Source: JALEFZ01 sp039817415 (lineage in GTDB: Bacteria > Bacteroidota > Bacteroidia > J057). Taken from it: a stretch of DNA of 64,000 nt. Position numbers and translations under genes: made by a program. Every line of letters begins with the position of its first letter. The first letter of the stretch is position 1. The notes under the pieces are model-generated. The model had not been told where the DNA came from. It saw only the letters and a program-made list of their open reading frames with translations, and did not search any database. The stretch is from positions 1 through 64,000 of the forward strand of contig JBCBVV010000031.1 of NCBI GenBank assembly GCA_039817415.1, in the 5' to 3' direction. Of this stretch, positions 34,763 to 43,142 are shown piece after piece.

Positions 34763-36244
34763 TTACTGTATGGAGCGTTTTGAAAACTCCTTGACCAAGT
34801 CAAGAAGTTGTGGAATAGAGACCTTACCGGCCGTATCCATGGCCTTGTTGAGAAAGGCTGTATCTGTTCTGCCAAGCATGTCGGTAGACACTTCGTTCAG
34901 CATGGTAAGAAAACTCAGGGAATCTCCTCCTAGCTCCTGAAAATTAGATCCGATGGCTACCTCTTCTAGAGAAATTTCAAGTATGTCTGACCAAATTCCC
35001 CTCAATTCCTCAGCTTCCTCTAAGGAATAATTCACTTCAACAGGCTCTTCCTGCTTAATCTCTGAAATGGAAGTTGCGGTCAAGCCTTTTACAAAGCTCT
35101 TCAATTCCTGTACATTCTCCTCAAAACCTTTTGCCGGCATGCTAAGGCCTAGATGGGTAGTTTGAGCGCTGCGAAGAATGTTCATACAAAAGGGAGCCAA
35201 AGGGACATAGACTGGCAATGGGATGATGGCTTCTGCTTGAAAGCTAGAGGTAGTAAAGTTTCCTAAGTCTACCTTCCCAATATCCGAGAGAATGCCACTC
35301 ATAGGAAATAGCCCATCTTTGGCTGATTTGGATATTCCCATGGAAAATATAGACCGAAGGAGATGGTTAGGCGCTCTTCTTCCAAAAGCCTCCATAGGTT
35401 CTGCATACAACTCTTCCTTGTTCTGTAAGGCCTTTAATAACTTAGCTTGAATGGTTTCCGCTTTTTCATTTGGAGAAACCTGAAGATAAATGGGAAGACT
35501 AAGATTGGAAGTGGCGTTTGTTAACTTGGGTGAATGCCGGCGTATGTCAACTGGAATCAAAAAACGGCAGTCTCTTTGATGTTTCTGGGCAAACCAATGG
35601 GCAACTTGGGCAAGCACTCCTTCACTGGGACCTTCAAACGAAAGGGTTGCCCATCTGAAGCCATGTTTGTCAGCGGAATCTAGGTTAGGGCCAGCCCATG
35701 TAAAGGCGTATCCTTCGCGATTCTTCTTGCTATCTTGTGCTGCTTCTTTTCTAGCCTGATGATCTGCTAGATAAGGTGAGGCGGAAATGCTTGGTGATTC
35801 CTTCCAACTCAGTTCTAAGAGGGTCTGTAGCATGATTAATCCCCCTTTAGCATCCATAACGGTATGCGGCGTCTTGAAAACCAAAGTATCTGACTGATCC
35901 CTGAATATATGTAACTCTATCAAAGAATCTTTCTTGAGGTCAATCGCTTCCCTGAAAAAGGGATGATTCCAGTCAGAGGGTAACGGACCTTGATGAAGAA
36001 TGATGCTAGGGACTCCCCCATCATAGCTCCAACCCTTTCGTTCATGATAGGCAAGAAAAAAAGCGGGGAATGAAGGTTCTTTATCAGATGTATTTCGATG
36101 AATACGGTATTGATCTAAACGTGCCGCTAGATATTCGAGATCAATTTTTCCCTTTCCTTTTAATATGAATTGAATCGCGAACGGAGGAGCGAACTCTGAA
36201 GCTACCGAATATAGTTTTTCGTTAAGCGTTAATCGCCTTCCCAT
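34763..36244 (-). CDS. Condensation-like acyltransferase fused to a carrier domain
   Basis: A 493-residue protein with two parts. Residues about 1-370 look like the condensation/WES-DGAT chloramphenicol-acetyltransferase fold, with the HxxxD active-site motif HTVMD (His127, Asp131) and a second-half segment around residues 225-330. Residues about 408-490 form an acyl or peptidyl carrier domain with the 4'-phosphopantetheine Ser442 in LGGDSLSFL. No adenylation domain is present, so the carrier must be loaded in trans, for example by the neighbouring FkbH-like protein or the adenylating enzyme at 43129-44421. Free-standing condensation-carrier fusions of this size are uncommon. Sulfotransferase follows after four bases. 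Product unknown. Confidence 0.8.
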   Translation of the reverse strand: MGRRLTLNEKLYSVASEFAPPFAIQFILKGKGKIDLEYLAARLDQYRIHRNTSDKEPSFPAFFLAYHERKGWSYDGGVPSIILHQGPLPSDWNHPFFREAIDLKKDSLIELHIFRDQSDTLVFKTPHTVMDAKGGLIMLQTLLELSWKESPSISASPYLADHQARKEAAQDSKKNREGYAFTWAGPNLDSADKHGFRWATLSFEGPSEGVLAQVAHWFAQKHQRDCRFLIPVDIRRHSPKLTNATSNLSLPIYLQVSPNEKAETIQAKLLKALQNKEELYAEPMEAFGRRAPNHLLRSIFSMGISKSAKDGLFPMSGILSDIGKVDLGNFTTSSFQAEAIIPLPVYVPLAPFCMNILRSAQTTHLGLSMPAKGFEENVQELKSFVKGLTATSISEIKQEEPVEVNYSLEEAEELRGIWSDILEISLEEVAIGSNFQELGGDSLSFLTMLNEVSTDMLGRTDTAFLNKAMDTAGKVSIPQLLDLVKEFSKRSIQ

Positions 36245-36440
36245 AATTGTATGAGTTGAATGGTTAACAAGGTGGTGATGGTAGCTCAGAAATATAAAAC
36301 TGCTTGAAAATAGACTAAATTCCTGACAAATAAGGAAAAACCTAGCTTCAATCGTGTTTCTATCATAAGAACAAGCTCATTTTCAGCTTTTGAAAATTTC
36401 AAATAGATTGAGAGAAATAAACCTACCAATACCCAAACCC

Positions 36441-38012
36441 ATGAAGCCATTGAAAAGAAGCCTTAGCCTTATACTCCTTTGCTGGATCGCCATGAGCGCT
36501 CAGGGTCAATTCCTACAAGAAAGAGCCTTGTTTAATGATTTGAAACTGAGAGTATTTGACGCCACTCAATTAGAAAGCGGAAACTGGCTATTCGCCTGTA
36601 TAGCCAATTCCATTACGCCTGGAGATTCCTCCATGGCCTTGCTGATCAAGACTGATTCTGCCTTTCAGGAATTGTGGACAAAGAGATACAAAGCCTTGAG
36701 AAGGGATGAATTTACCAGCTTAACCCTTCTTTCTGATGGTAATATTCTTCTAGGGGGAACCATGCGCCAGGATTTTTCCTTCGAAAATGGAGGAAGTGTC
36801 TACAAAGTGGATACGGCAGGGAACGTTATTTGGCATAAAATGTATGATGAAGACGACGATGATAGGGTGCTAGATATATTTGAACAAGCGGACAGCACCC
36901 TTATGATCTTTATTCGTGAAGGGGTAAACAACAGACCCTCCAAGTTGGTGCATGCCAACAGGAATGGCGACATCCTCAGTCAACGATCGATAGGAATAGA
37001 CATGAATACGGGTTTGATCGCCAATGAAGTCGTAACCGATGGTCAAGACAATTATTACTATGCCGGAACCAACCGCAACAATCAGGCTATTGAAGAGCTG
37101 TATGTTATTGCTGTTACAGACTCTTCTATCCTATGGAACAAACAATATAATCTAGGCGGAAGGTCTATTAATACTACTGTAAGTCTATTTAATGAAGAGG
37201 ATCAATCCTTGATTGTGAGTGGAATTATCAATGATTCCGTAGGTATTTTTACCAATTTTTGGGTCGTAAAAATGGACCTGCAAGGGAATGTAAAGTGGAG
37301 CCAAGAATATGGGAGCCCAGATAGGTACCAGGAATTCGTCGGAGATATAAAGCCTTTGGCTAATGGGGAATTTCTGTTGCTGGGAAGGGGCTTTAATGAT
37401 AATGGTTCTGAAGGATTTGCCATGAAAATTGACTCAGTAGGGAACCAAATTTGGACGAAAGGCTACAACACATCCACACCTAACTTTGGCATCAGCACAG
37501 CATATGCGTTAATAGACGGAAAATTTTTACTCAATGGAACAGATGGGGGTGATACTTACCTCATGACAATTAGTTCAGAAGGAGAGACCTCTTGTTCCAT
37601 GGTTGAGAAAAACTTCGACCAAGCCAAGCTAACAATTGTCGATTCGACTTATTCTCTTTTTGTAGATGATCCGGGGATTGTGGAATTCATCCCCAATATG
37701 TCAGAATTCAATTTATCTACTTCTGATAGTTTGATCTGTAGCCGTACGGTCAATCTCTTAGAGGTGCAGGAAGGTGCCATTATGGTATACCCAAACCCTG
37801 CTTCCGATCATCTTACAATTGTGCTTCCCACGACTGGTATTCAAGAATTGAAGTATGAAATATTTGATATGCAAGGTAGGAAGCTTGAGGTTCATGCAAA
37901 TCGGCAGGGAGATGCAATGTCCTTAGATCTCTCAGAATTGACCCCTTCGATGTATGTACTTGTGATTGATGTTAATGGACAGTCCTTCACCCAAAAAGTA
38001 ATCAAGCAATAA
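36441..38012 (+). CDS. Secreted beta-propeller-like protein with T9SS type A domain
   Basis: A 523-residue exported protein of unknown function. The start at ATG 36441 places a typical signal peptide at the N-terminus (cleavage near AQGQ); an in-frame ATG at 36390 would add 17 polar residues before it. The body contains repeated blades with a pattern like GNILLGGTMRQDFSFENG and GEFLLLGRGFNDNG, including recurrent KVDTAGNVIWHK / KMDLQGNVKWSQ / KIDSVGNQIWTK segments, which suggests a propeller. Residues about 445-523 form a T9SS type A sorting domain (VYPNPASDHLTI and LTPSMYVLVIDVNG). It interrupts the putative biosynthetic region but has no evident link to it. Confidence 0.82.
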   Translation: MKPLKRSLSLILLCWIAMSAQGQFLQERALFNDLKLRVFDATQLESGNWLFACIANSITPGDSSMALLIKTDSAFQELWTKRYKALRRDEFTSLTLLSDGNILLGGTMRQDFSFENGGSVYKVDTAGNVIWHKMYDEDDDDRVLDIFEQADSTLMIFIREGVNNRPSKLVHANRNGDILSQRSIGIDMNTGLIANEVVTDGQDNYYYAGTNRNNQAIEELYVIAVTDSSILWNKQYNLGGRSINTTVSLFNEEDQSLIVSGIINDSVGIFTNFWVVKMDLQGNVKWSQEYGSPDRYQEFVGDIKPLANGEFLLLGRGFNDNGSEGFAMKIDSVGNQIWTKGYNTSTPNFGISTAYALIDGKFLLNGTDGGDTYLMTISSEGETSCSMVEKNFDQAKLTIVDSTYSLFVDDPGIVEFIPNMSEFNLSTSDSLICSRTVNLLEVQEGAIMVYPNPASDHLTIVLPTTGIQELKYEIFDMQGRKLEVHANRQGDAMSLDLSELTPSMYVLVIDVNGQSFTQKVIKQ

Positions 38013-38033
38013 GCACCTAAAGGATATCATGTA

Positions 38034-38078
38034 GGCAAATCCTTCCGTTCAGATAGTATGAAATATGAAGGATTTGCC
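38034..38078 (+). terminator. 12-bp hairpin between T9SS protein and hydrolase genes
   Basis: GGCAAATCCTTC (38034-38045) pairs perfectly with GAAGGATTTGCC (38067-38078) around a 21-base loop. The following TTACCTTCCTTG is only moderately T-rich. It ends 11 bases before the GTG start of the hydrolase, so it could also affect that gene's translation. Confidence 0.5.
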
Positions 38079-38089
38079 TTACCTTCCTT

Positions 38090-38995
38090 GTGCAAAATAA
38101 CCACCACCATCCCATTGATTTTTTAGATCAATTAAATAGCTCAATTGTGATTCAAACAAACAAATCATTTGAGTTTATGGGATATCCTGTGGCTTATCAT
38201 GAAGCCGGTTCGGGGCAGCCCATGCTCATGTTACACAACGGCGGATGCAGCCACATAATCTGGAAAAATCAGATAGAATATTTCCAACAAGACTACAGAG
38301 TTATCGCCTTTGATCTCCTGGGATTTGGAGATTCTGGAAGACCTGAATTCCCTTTTACCTTGGAGGTATATGTAGACATGTTGGCAAGCTTTATCCAACA
38401 GGAGAAACTGGAAGGTCCGATTTTGTTTGGCAACTGTATTGGAGGAGCCATTTCCCTTCAATATGCCTTAGATAATCCCCACATTCCCAAGGCATTGATC
38501 CTAACGAATATTTGTGGAGGTATATCGATGATGAAATACTTCCATCCATTCATGTTTCCCAATAGCCATGCTACTTATCCTCGTTGGCTATACAGCTCTT
38601 TATTCAACGTTTCCGCTTTCAATTGGGTAAAAAAGAAGGTGCTTCACCGTCTATATGGACCCAAACCCAATGAGGAATCCCTTGTTTTTCAACGGCTACT
38701 AGAAGGATTACATCATCCTAAACAACCCCAATCACGACTTTGGCTGATTGAGGGTTTGACAACTTTTTCTAAGTTCGATCACTTTCAGGACGATCCTTCA
38801 GAATTACCTCCCTTACAGGTATTTTGGGGAAAAGAGAACAAAGTTCTACCCCTACACAGAGGTGAATTGCTCATGGCAAAGCTTCAGCCTCAGGCTTGTC
38901 ATATTTATCCTGAGGCTGGGCATTTACTTATGGCTGAAAAGGCAGAATCATTCAATCAGGATGTCAGCCATTTTCTACGGCAATACGCGAGCTGA
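38090..38995 (+). CDS. Alpha/beta-hydrolase with cysteine nucleophile
   Basis: A 301-residue soluble alpha/beta-hydrolase. It begins at GTG 38090; no upstream ATG is available in frame before a stop at 38066, and the next Met (38177) would cut the first strands. The oxyanion loop is LHNGGCSH. The nucleophile elbow is GNCIGG with Cys116 in place of Ser, as in PHA synthases and dienelactone hydrolases. The usual acid position in WGxxD reads WGKEN (Glu249, Asn250), so the acid is shifted or lost; His278 is in AGHLLMAE. A Cys nucleophile favours acyl transfer or lactone chemistry over simple ester hydrolysis (inference). It converges on, and overlaps by 32 bp, the desaturase that ends the lipid operon. 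Confidence 0.85.
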   Translation: MQNNHHHPIDFLDQLNSSIVIQTNKSFEFMGYPVAYHEAGSGQPMLMLHNGGCSHIIWKNQIEYFQQDYRVIAFDLLGFGDSGRPEFPFTLEVYVDMLASFIQQEKLEGPILFGNCIGGAISLQYALDNPHIPKALILTNICGGISMMKYFHPFMFPNSHATYPRWLYSSLFNVSAFNWVKKKVLHRLYGPKPNEESLVFQRLLEGLHHPKQPQSRLWLIEGLTTFSKFDHFQDDPSELPPLQVFWGKENKVLPLHRGELLMAKLQPQACHIYPEAGHLLMAEKAESFNQDVSHFLRQYAS

Positions 38996-40088
38996 TTTCT
39001 GGCTTCTTCCCCATTTCTTTCAAATGATCATAATGTGCTTTTAAGGCATCACTCATTTTATCGAATTCATGATAAGGCAAGCCAAATTCTTTAGCCGTTT
39101 CCTTGACAATCGGGGCGATTGCAGGATAATGAACATGGCTGATCCCAGGGAATAGATGGTGTTCAATCTGATGATTTAGCCCCCCTGTAAACCAATTCCA
39201 GAGTGAATTATGAGTTCCCCAATTCGCAGTAGTCTCTAGCTGATGAACGGCCCAGCTGTGTTCCATATTTCCAGATTCGTTGGGTTGGGGCATTTCAGCC
39301 TCTTCGGTGAGGTGAGCCAGTTGAAATACCAAGGTAAGAATGATACCTGCCACCAAATGCATCAAAAGAAATCCCAGAAGGTATTTCCAAGCTGCAAATT
39401 GGATCAGAAAAAGTGGGATAACCAACCAAAAAGTATAACTCAGAATCTTATAGGCTATTAACCTAAACCAGTGAACACGGGCATCTGGATTCCTAACGGC
39501 TAGGACCTTGCGCTTTCGGAATTTCCTTAACTTGATATAATCTGTCAGGAATACCCATGTGAGGGTCAGAAGACTATATAGGAAGAAGGCATATATATGC
39601 TGATACCTGTGTTTGGCTTGCCACTCAGCATGTTCAGTTAACCTAATAATGCCGTTTCCAGCTTCTAGGTCTACATCATGGCCATATATATTGGTGTAGG
39701 AATGATGAAGAACGTTGTGCGAAGTCAACCAAATTGTCTTATCTCCCCCAACCAGGTACATGGTGTTTGCTGCGAATAAGTTGATCCATCGATTGCTGTG
39801 GTAGGCACCGTGGCAGCCCTCATGCATCATATGCATTCCGATAAAGGTCATTCCCACCCCCATTATCCCAAATAACAGGAATATGATAGGATCAGAGAGG
39901 TCGAAGAACAGCAAGATGAAATAAGGGACAAGCAAAGTTCCAAGGGAAACCACGCTTTTTAACAAGAGTCTCCATTGACCCTGTTTGGCGATATTCTTTT
40001 CTTCAAAATAAGCAGCTATACGTTGCTTTAGGATAGGAAAGAAAGCTGTCGGTAGATTTTTTGAGTATTTTATTCTTGTGTGTTGCAT
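38964..40088 (-). CDS. Front-end fatty-acid desaturase
   Basis: A 374-residue membrane di-iron desaturase. The three histidine boxes are HEGCH (89-93), HNVLHH (124-129) and HQIEHH followed by LFPGISHVHYPAI. The third box beginning with H/Q-x-x-HH is typical of front-end acyl-lipid desaturases; no fused cytochrome b5 domain is present, as in most bacterial members. Hydrophobic segments lie between the boxes. It is the last gene of a six-gene operon, starting four bases after the MMPL transporter stop. The presence of a dedicated desaturase argues that the operon makes or modifies an unsaturated lipid. Its 3' end overlaps the convergent hydrolase gene. Confidence 0.92.
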   Translation of the reverse strand: MQHTRIKYSKNLPTAFFPILKQRIAAYFEEKNIAKQGQWRLLLKSVVSLGTLLVPYFILLFFDLSDPIIFLLFGIMGVGMTFIGMHMMHEGCHGAYHSNRWINLFAANTMYLVGGDKTIWLTSHNVLHHSYTNIYGHDVDLEAGNGIIRLTEHAEWQAKHRYQHIYAFFLYSLLTLTWVFLTDYIKLRKFRKRKVLAVRNPDARVHWFRLIAYKILSYTFWLVIPLFLIQFAAWKYLLGFLLMHLVAGIILTLVFQLAHLTEEAEMPQPNESGNMEHSWAVHQLETTANWGTHNSLWNWFTGGLNHQIEHHLFPGISHVHYPAIAPIVKETAKEFGLPYHEFDKMSDALKAHYDHLKEMGKKPEISSRIAVENG

Positions 40089-40092
40089 GATG

Positions 40093-42132
40093 TTATGAGT
40101 TGGAAGGTTGAATGGGAGAGAGCCATTTCAAGAAAGCTGGGAGAAGAAAAATGTCTGCCATGAATGCGGAAAAGCATCCTACAACCATGGATAATCCTAG
40201 GACACTGATGGATTCCAGCCCTGCAAAGGCCAAAACCGAAAAGCTTAATCCAAATACCAAGCTTGTCATGAGAATAGGCTTACCTGCTTCTACTATGACC
40301 GCATCGAAATGATCCCTTGCTAACTTGGCTTTCTTGTATCGGGCCAACATGTGCATGGTATCATCGATAGCAATTCCAAAAGCGACGGTAAATACCACGG
40401 AGGTACCGGGCCGTAAGCCTATATCCAATATTCCGTAAAGGGAGGCGAGGGTAAATAAGGGAATGGTATTGACAATCAGTGAAATAAAGGCTTCCTGCCA
40501 ACTGCCAAAGTAGACTATCAATAAAATAAACGTTATCCCCAAGGCTATCAAAAGACCCAGTTGTATGCTCCAAGCTGTATCCATGGTGGTCTTATCCAAC
40601 ATTCGGGCTACCCCCGTGTAGTTTATCCTCAAATGATGTAATTCAGGCAGAGATGTCACCGAAGATAGGAGGCTATCAAACTTTCGAGAGGCCTGATAAC
40701 TTCCTATATCCCCCATGAGGCCATAATAGCGATAGGCGTTGGAGTCGGTGGCTTCTACTTGCATTTGGGGGATGGTGTCCAGAAAGTGATCTTGGGGACC
40801 TATCAAAAAGAGGGCACCTGTGAATTTTCTAATAAGGCTATCTAAGATAAAGAATTGCTTATCAGAAGGTCTAGGACTATCTGATGGCTTTTGTACCAGA
40901 ATAGATAAAGGTCTACTTCCTGCAAATTCCTGGTCAAAGAAAACGGCTTCTTCCTTGACCAAAGAGTGGTCTGGTACCCCATCAATGAGGAAGGAATTGA
41001 CTTTGACATTTCCTATTCCAAGTGCAATAAAGGCAGCGAAGAAAAGGAGGACTGCCCATTGAACCCAAGTTTTGTGATAAAAACCCTTGATCCAATCCAT
41101 GAAGGCACCTAACCACCGATCGACTCGTTTTCTATTTCCAGGGTAACTCAAACTTCTATCGGAGAATAGGCAGGTTGTGAGCAGAAACGTAAACATAACA
41201 CCCACCGAGACAAAGCCGCCAAACTCCATGATGGTTCTGATTCCAGTGCTCAATAAGCTTCCAAAGCCTATGATGGTAGTCAAGGTCGTCAACAACAAAG
41301 CCGCTAAATGGAAGCGAACTCTACCCTCTGCATCTTCAGGGCCAGATCCTTTAAGGATATGGATGATATCTGAAACCGATATAATAAGAACCAAGGTCGG
41401 GATCAAAGCCGTGAATAGATTGACATAGATCCCTAGGTGCCCCATGAGTCCCATGGTAAAGCAAATGGACAAAATAGGTACCAGCAAGCTAAGAATAATA
41501 AGCCTGATAGAACCGATCATCAGAATTAAGAGAAAAAACACCAATCCAAAGGTCAGGAGAAAGAGCTTTCCCGAGTCCTCAAGAATGAAGTTTTCCAGGA
41601 AAGAGGTAAAATAGACCTTTCCATTTATCCTTATTTTATCCCTTGGAAATGGGGCTAGAGCAGCTTCCACATCTTTCACCATTTGACTGATTGCTTCTTT
41701 ATTAGCCAAGTCGTCATGGAAAAGAAGAATAGACGCTGCCTGGTGATCCTTAGAAATAAATAATTCCCTGCCTATGATGGGATCTGTTACACTTTTTCTA
41801 AGTCTTACTCTTTTAGGTAGCCAATCATCCACCCATAACACTCGCTGAATTCCTTTTACAGCTTTTAAGCGAGTTTTCATCGAGTCGATTTGGCTGAGAA
41901 AGCTTCTTTTGTAGATGCCATCATCTGAGATCATAGAAACCATCAGATACTGATCATCTTCACCGAATTCTGCCTTGTTTTTAAGATATATTTTCAAGTC
42001 CTCTCCCAAGGGTGAAAAATAATCCTCTACATTATGAGAAACAGAGAGTTTGCTTGTCCCACCAGCCATCAAAAGACTGAGGATAAGCAGGAAGGCGAGT
42101 ACCCATCTGTTATATGTCCAAATCCATTTCAT
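40093..42132 (-). CDS. MMPL/RND-family lipid transporter (HAE3-like)
   Basis: A 679-residue inner-membrane transporter with the duplicated half-RND layout: one helix, a periplasmic loop (about 30-195), five helices (about 200-345), a sixth helix near 365, a second loop and five terminal helices. Family motifs include LIISVSDIIHIL in the first half and VAFGIAIDDTMHMLARYKKA in the second, where the Asp pair is used for proton relay. Proteins of this size and type (HpnN, MmpL-like) commonly move lipids such as hopanoids or lipid conjugates. It lies between the KASIII and desaturase genes with 11- and 4-base gaps, so it is the likely exporter of the operon's product. Confidence 0.9.
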   Translation of the reverse strand: MKWIWTYNRWVLAFLLILSLLMAGGTSKLSVSHNVEDYFSPLGEDLKIYLKNKAEFGEDDQYLMVSMISDDGIYKRSFLSQIDSMKTRLKAVKGIQRVLWVDDWLPKRVRLRKSVTDPIIGRELFISKDHQAASILLFHDDLANKEAISQMVKDVEAALAPFPRDKIRINGKVYFTSFLENFILEDSGKLFLLTFGLVFFLLILMIGSIRLIILSLLVPILSICFTMGLMGHLGIYVNLFTALIPTLVLIISVSDIIHILKGSGPEDAEGRVRFHLAALLLTTLTTIIGFGSLLSTGIRTIMEFGGFVSVGVMFTFLLTTCLFSDRSLSYPGNRKRVDRWLGAFMDWIKGFYHKTWVQWAVLLFFAAFIALGIGNVKVNSFLIDGVPDHSLVKEEAVFFDQEFAGSRPLSILVQKPSDSPRPSDKQFFILDSLIRKFTGALFLIGPQDHFLDTIPQMQVEATDSNAYRYYGLMGDIGSYQASRKFDSLLSSVTSLPELHHLRINYTGVARMLDKTTMDTAWSIQLGLLIALGITFILLIVYFGSWQEAFISLIVNTIPLFTLASLYGILDIGLRPGTSVVFTVAFGIAIDDTMHMLARYKKAKLARDHFDAVIVEAGKPILMTSLVFGLSFSVLAFAGLESISVLGLSMVVGCFSAFMADIFLLPAFLKWLSPIQPSNS

Positions 42133-42143
42133 CTAGGAAGGGA

Positions 42144-43142
42144 TTAGTATCTAAAAAGAACCCCGCCTATTGAAAATCCTGCCGATGTTCCACTTATCAA
42201 GCAAGTCTGTCCTCTTTTCAGACGATTAGACTTGATCGCGTCATATAAAGACATCGGGATAGATGCAGCTATACAGTTACCATGAGTTCTGAGATTTCCA
42301 TAAACCTGATCTTCCTTGAAATCATACATTCTTTTGAACATGTGAATCCCAACCCGACTTGCTTGATGAGGAATGATAAGGTCGACATCCGTGATGCACA
42401 TACCTGTTTCTCCAAAGAAGCTTTGCATGAATTCAGGAATTTTTTTATTCGCCATCCTAAGGAGATTTTTCCCATTCATGGAAAAGGAATACAAGGCTGG
42501 ATCATACGGATTTTCGCGGAAGTAGTAGGAATTCCCTCCGCCTTTGATTTGGGTATTGAATACACCCTCAGAATAGGTTTTCATCCCAGCTTGCAGGATT
42601 TCTGATTCCTGATCAGGTTCGTAGCTTACGATAGCCGCTGCAGCTCCATCCCCAAATAGGGTAGAAGTCTCCCAATCCGCTGGATTTAATCCATTTGAAG
42701 CGATTTCGACACTGACAATTCCGATTTTTTTGAATCTCTTGCCGTCGAGCATACTGGCTGCCATGTCTAATGCCACGACAAAACTGAGGCAAGTAGCATC
42801 CATGTTTATGGCAGGAATATCTACCTCTTGGCCTTGGGCCATTTCACTTTTGACGAGGCAGGCCATGTTGGGAATGACAAAATCAAAGGTGGCAGAACCA
42901 CAGAGTAGCATATCAAGTTCCCCGAATTCCATGCCTGCATCTTGAAGGGCTTCTTCAAGAGCCTTGGCCCCAAGTTGAGCGCCGCTCTCCTCCTTGGCAT
43001 GATATCGTTCGACCACGCCTGAGTATTTCTCAGCCCAGCCTGTAGGGATTCCAAGTTTTTCCTCTAAATCCGAGGACAAAACCTTGTTGGTGGGTAAGCA
43101 TTTTCCCATGCCAACGATTCGTGTTTTCCTAGATGAATTCAT
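42144..43142 (-). CDS. Ketoacyl-ACP synthase III-like condensing enzyme
   Basis: A 332-residue thiolase-fold enzyme of the KASIII/OleA group. The catalytic triad is Cys118 (MDATCLSF), His259 (IPHQASR) and Asn289 (THGNCIAAS), with the C-terminal signature GTSAGFSIGGVLFRY. The ATCLSF context differs from the AACAGF of housekeeping FabH, so this is a specialised paralogue that condenses an activated acyl chain with another acyl partner. Its start overlaps the preceding adenylating-enzyme gene by 14 bases, which ties the two functions together. Together with a ligase and an SDR it resembles the OleA-C-D trio, but direct orthology is not shown. Confidence 0.93.
   Translation of the reverse strand: MNSSRKTRIVGMGKCLPTNKVLSSDLEEKLGIPTGWAEKYSGVVERYHAKEESGAQLGAKALEEALQDAGMEFGELDMLLCGSATFDFVIPNMACLVKSEMAQGQEVDIPAINMDATCLSFVVALDMAASMLDGKRFKKIGIVSVEIASNGLNPADWETSTLFGDGAAAAIVSYEPDQESEILQAGMKTYSEGVFNTQIKGGGNSYYFRENPYDPALYSFSMNGKNLLRMANKKIPEFMQSFFGETGMCITDVDLIIPHQASRVGIHMFKRMYDFKEDQVYGNLRTHGNCIAASIPMSLYDAIKSNRLKRGQTCLISGTSAGFSIGGVLFRY

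Noticed and set aside
38090..38995. Assignment of the hydrolase as OleB
   Set aside because: OleB uses an Asp nucleophile of the haloalkane-dehalogenase type; this protein has Cys at the elbow and an unusual acid position.
42144..43142. Housekeeping FabH
   Set aside because: The active-site context ATCLSF, the operon partners and absence of other fatty-acid synthesis genes favour a specialised paralogue.
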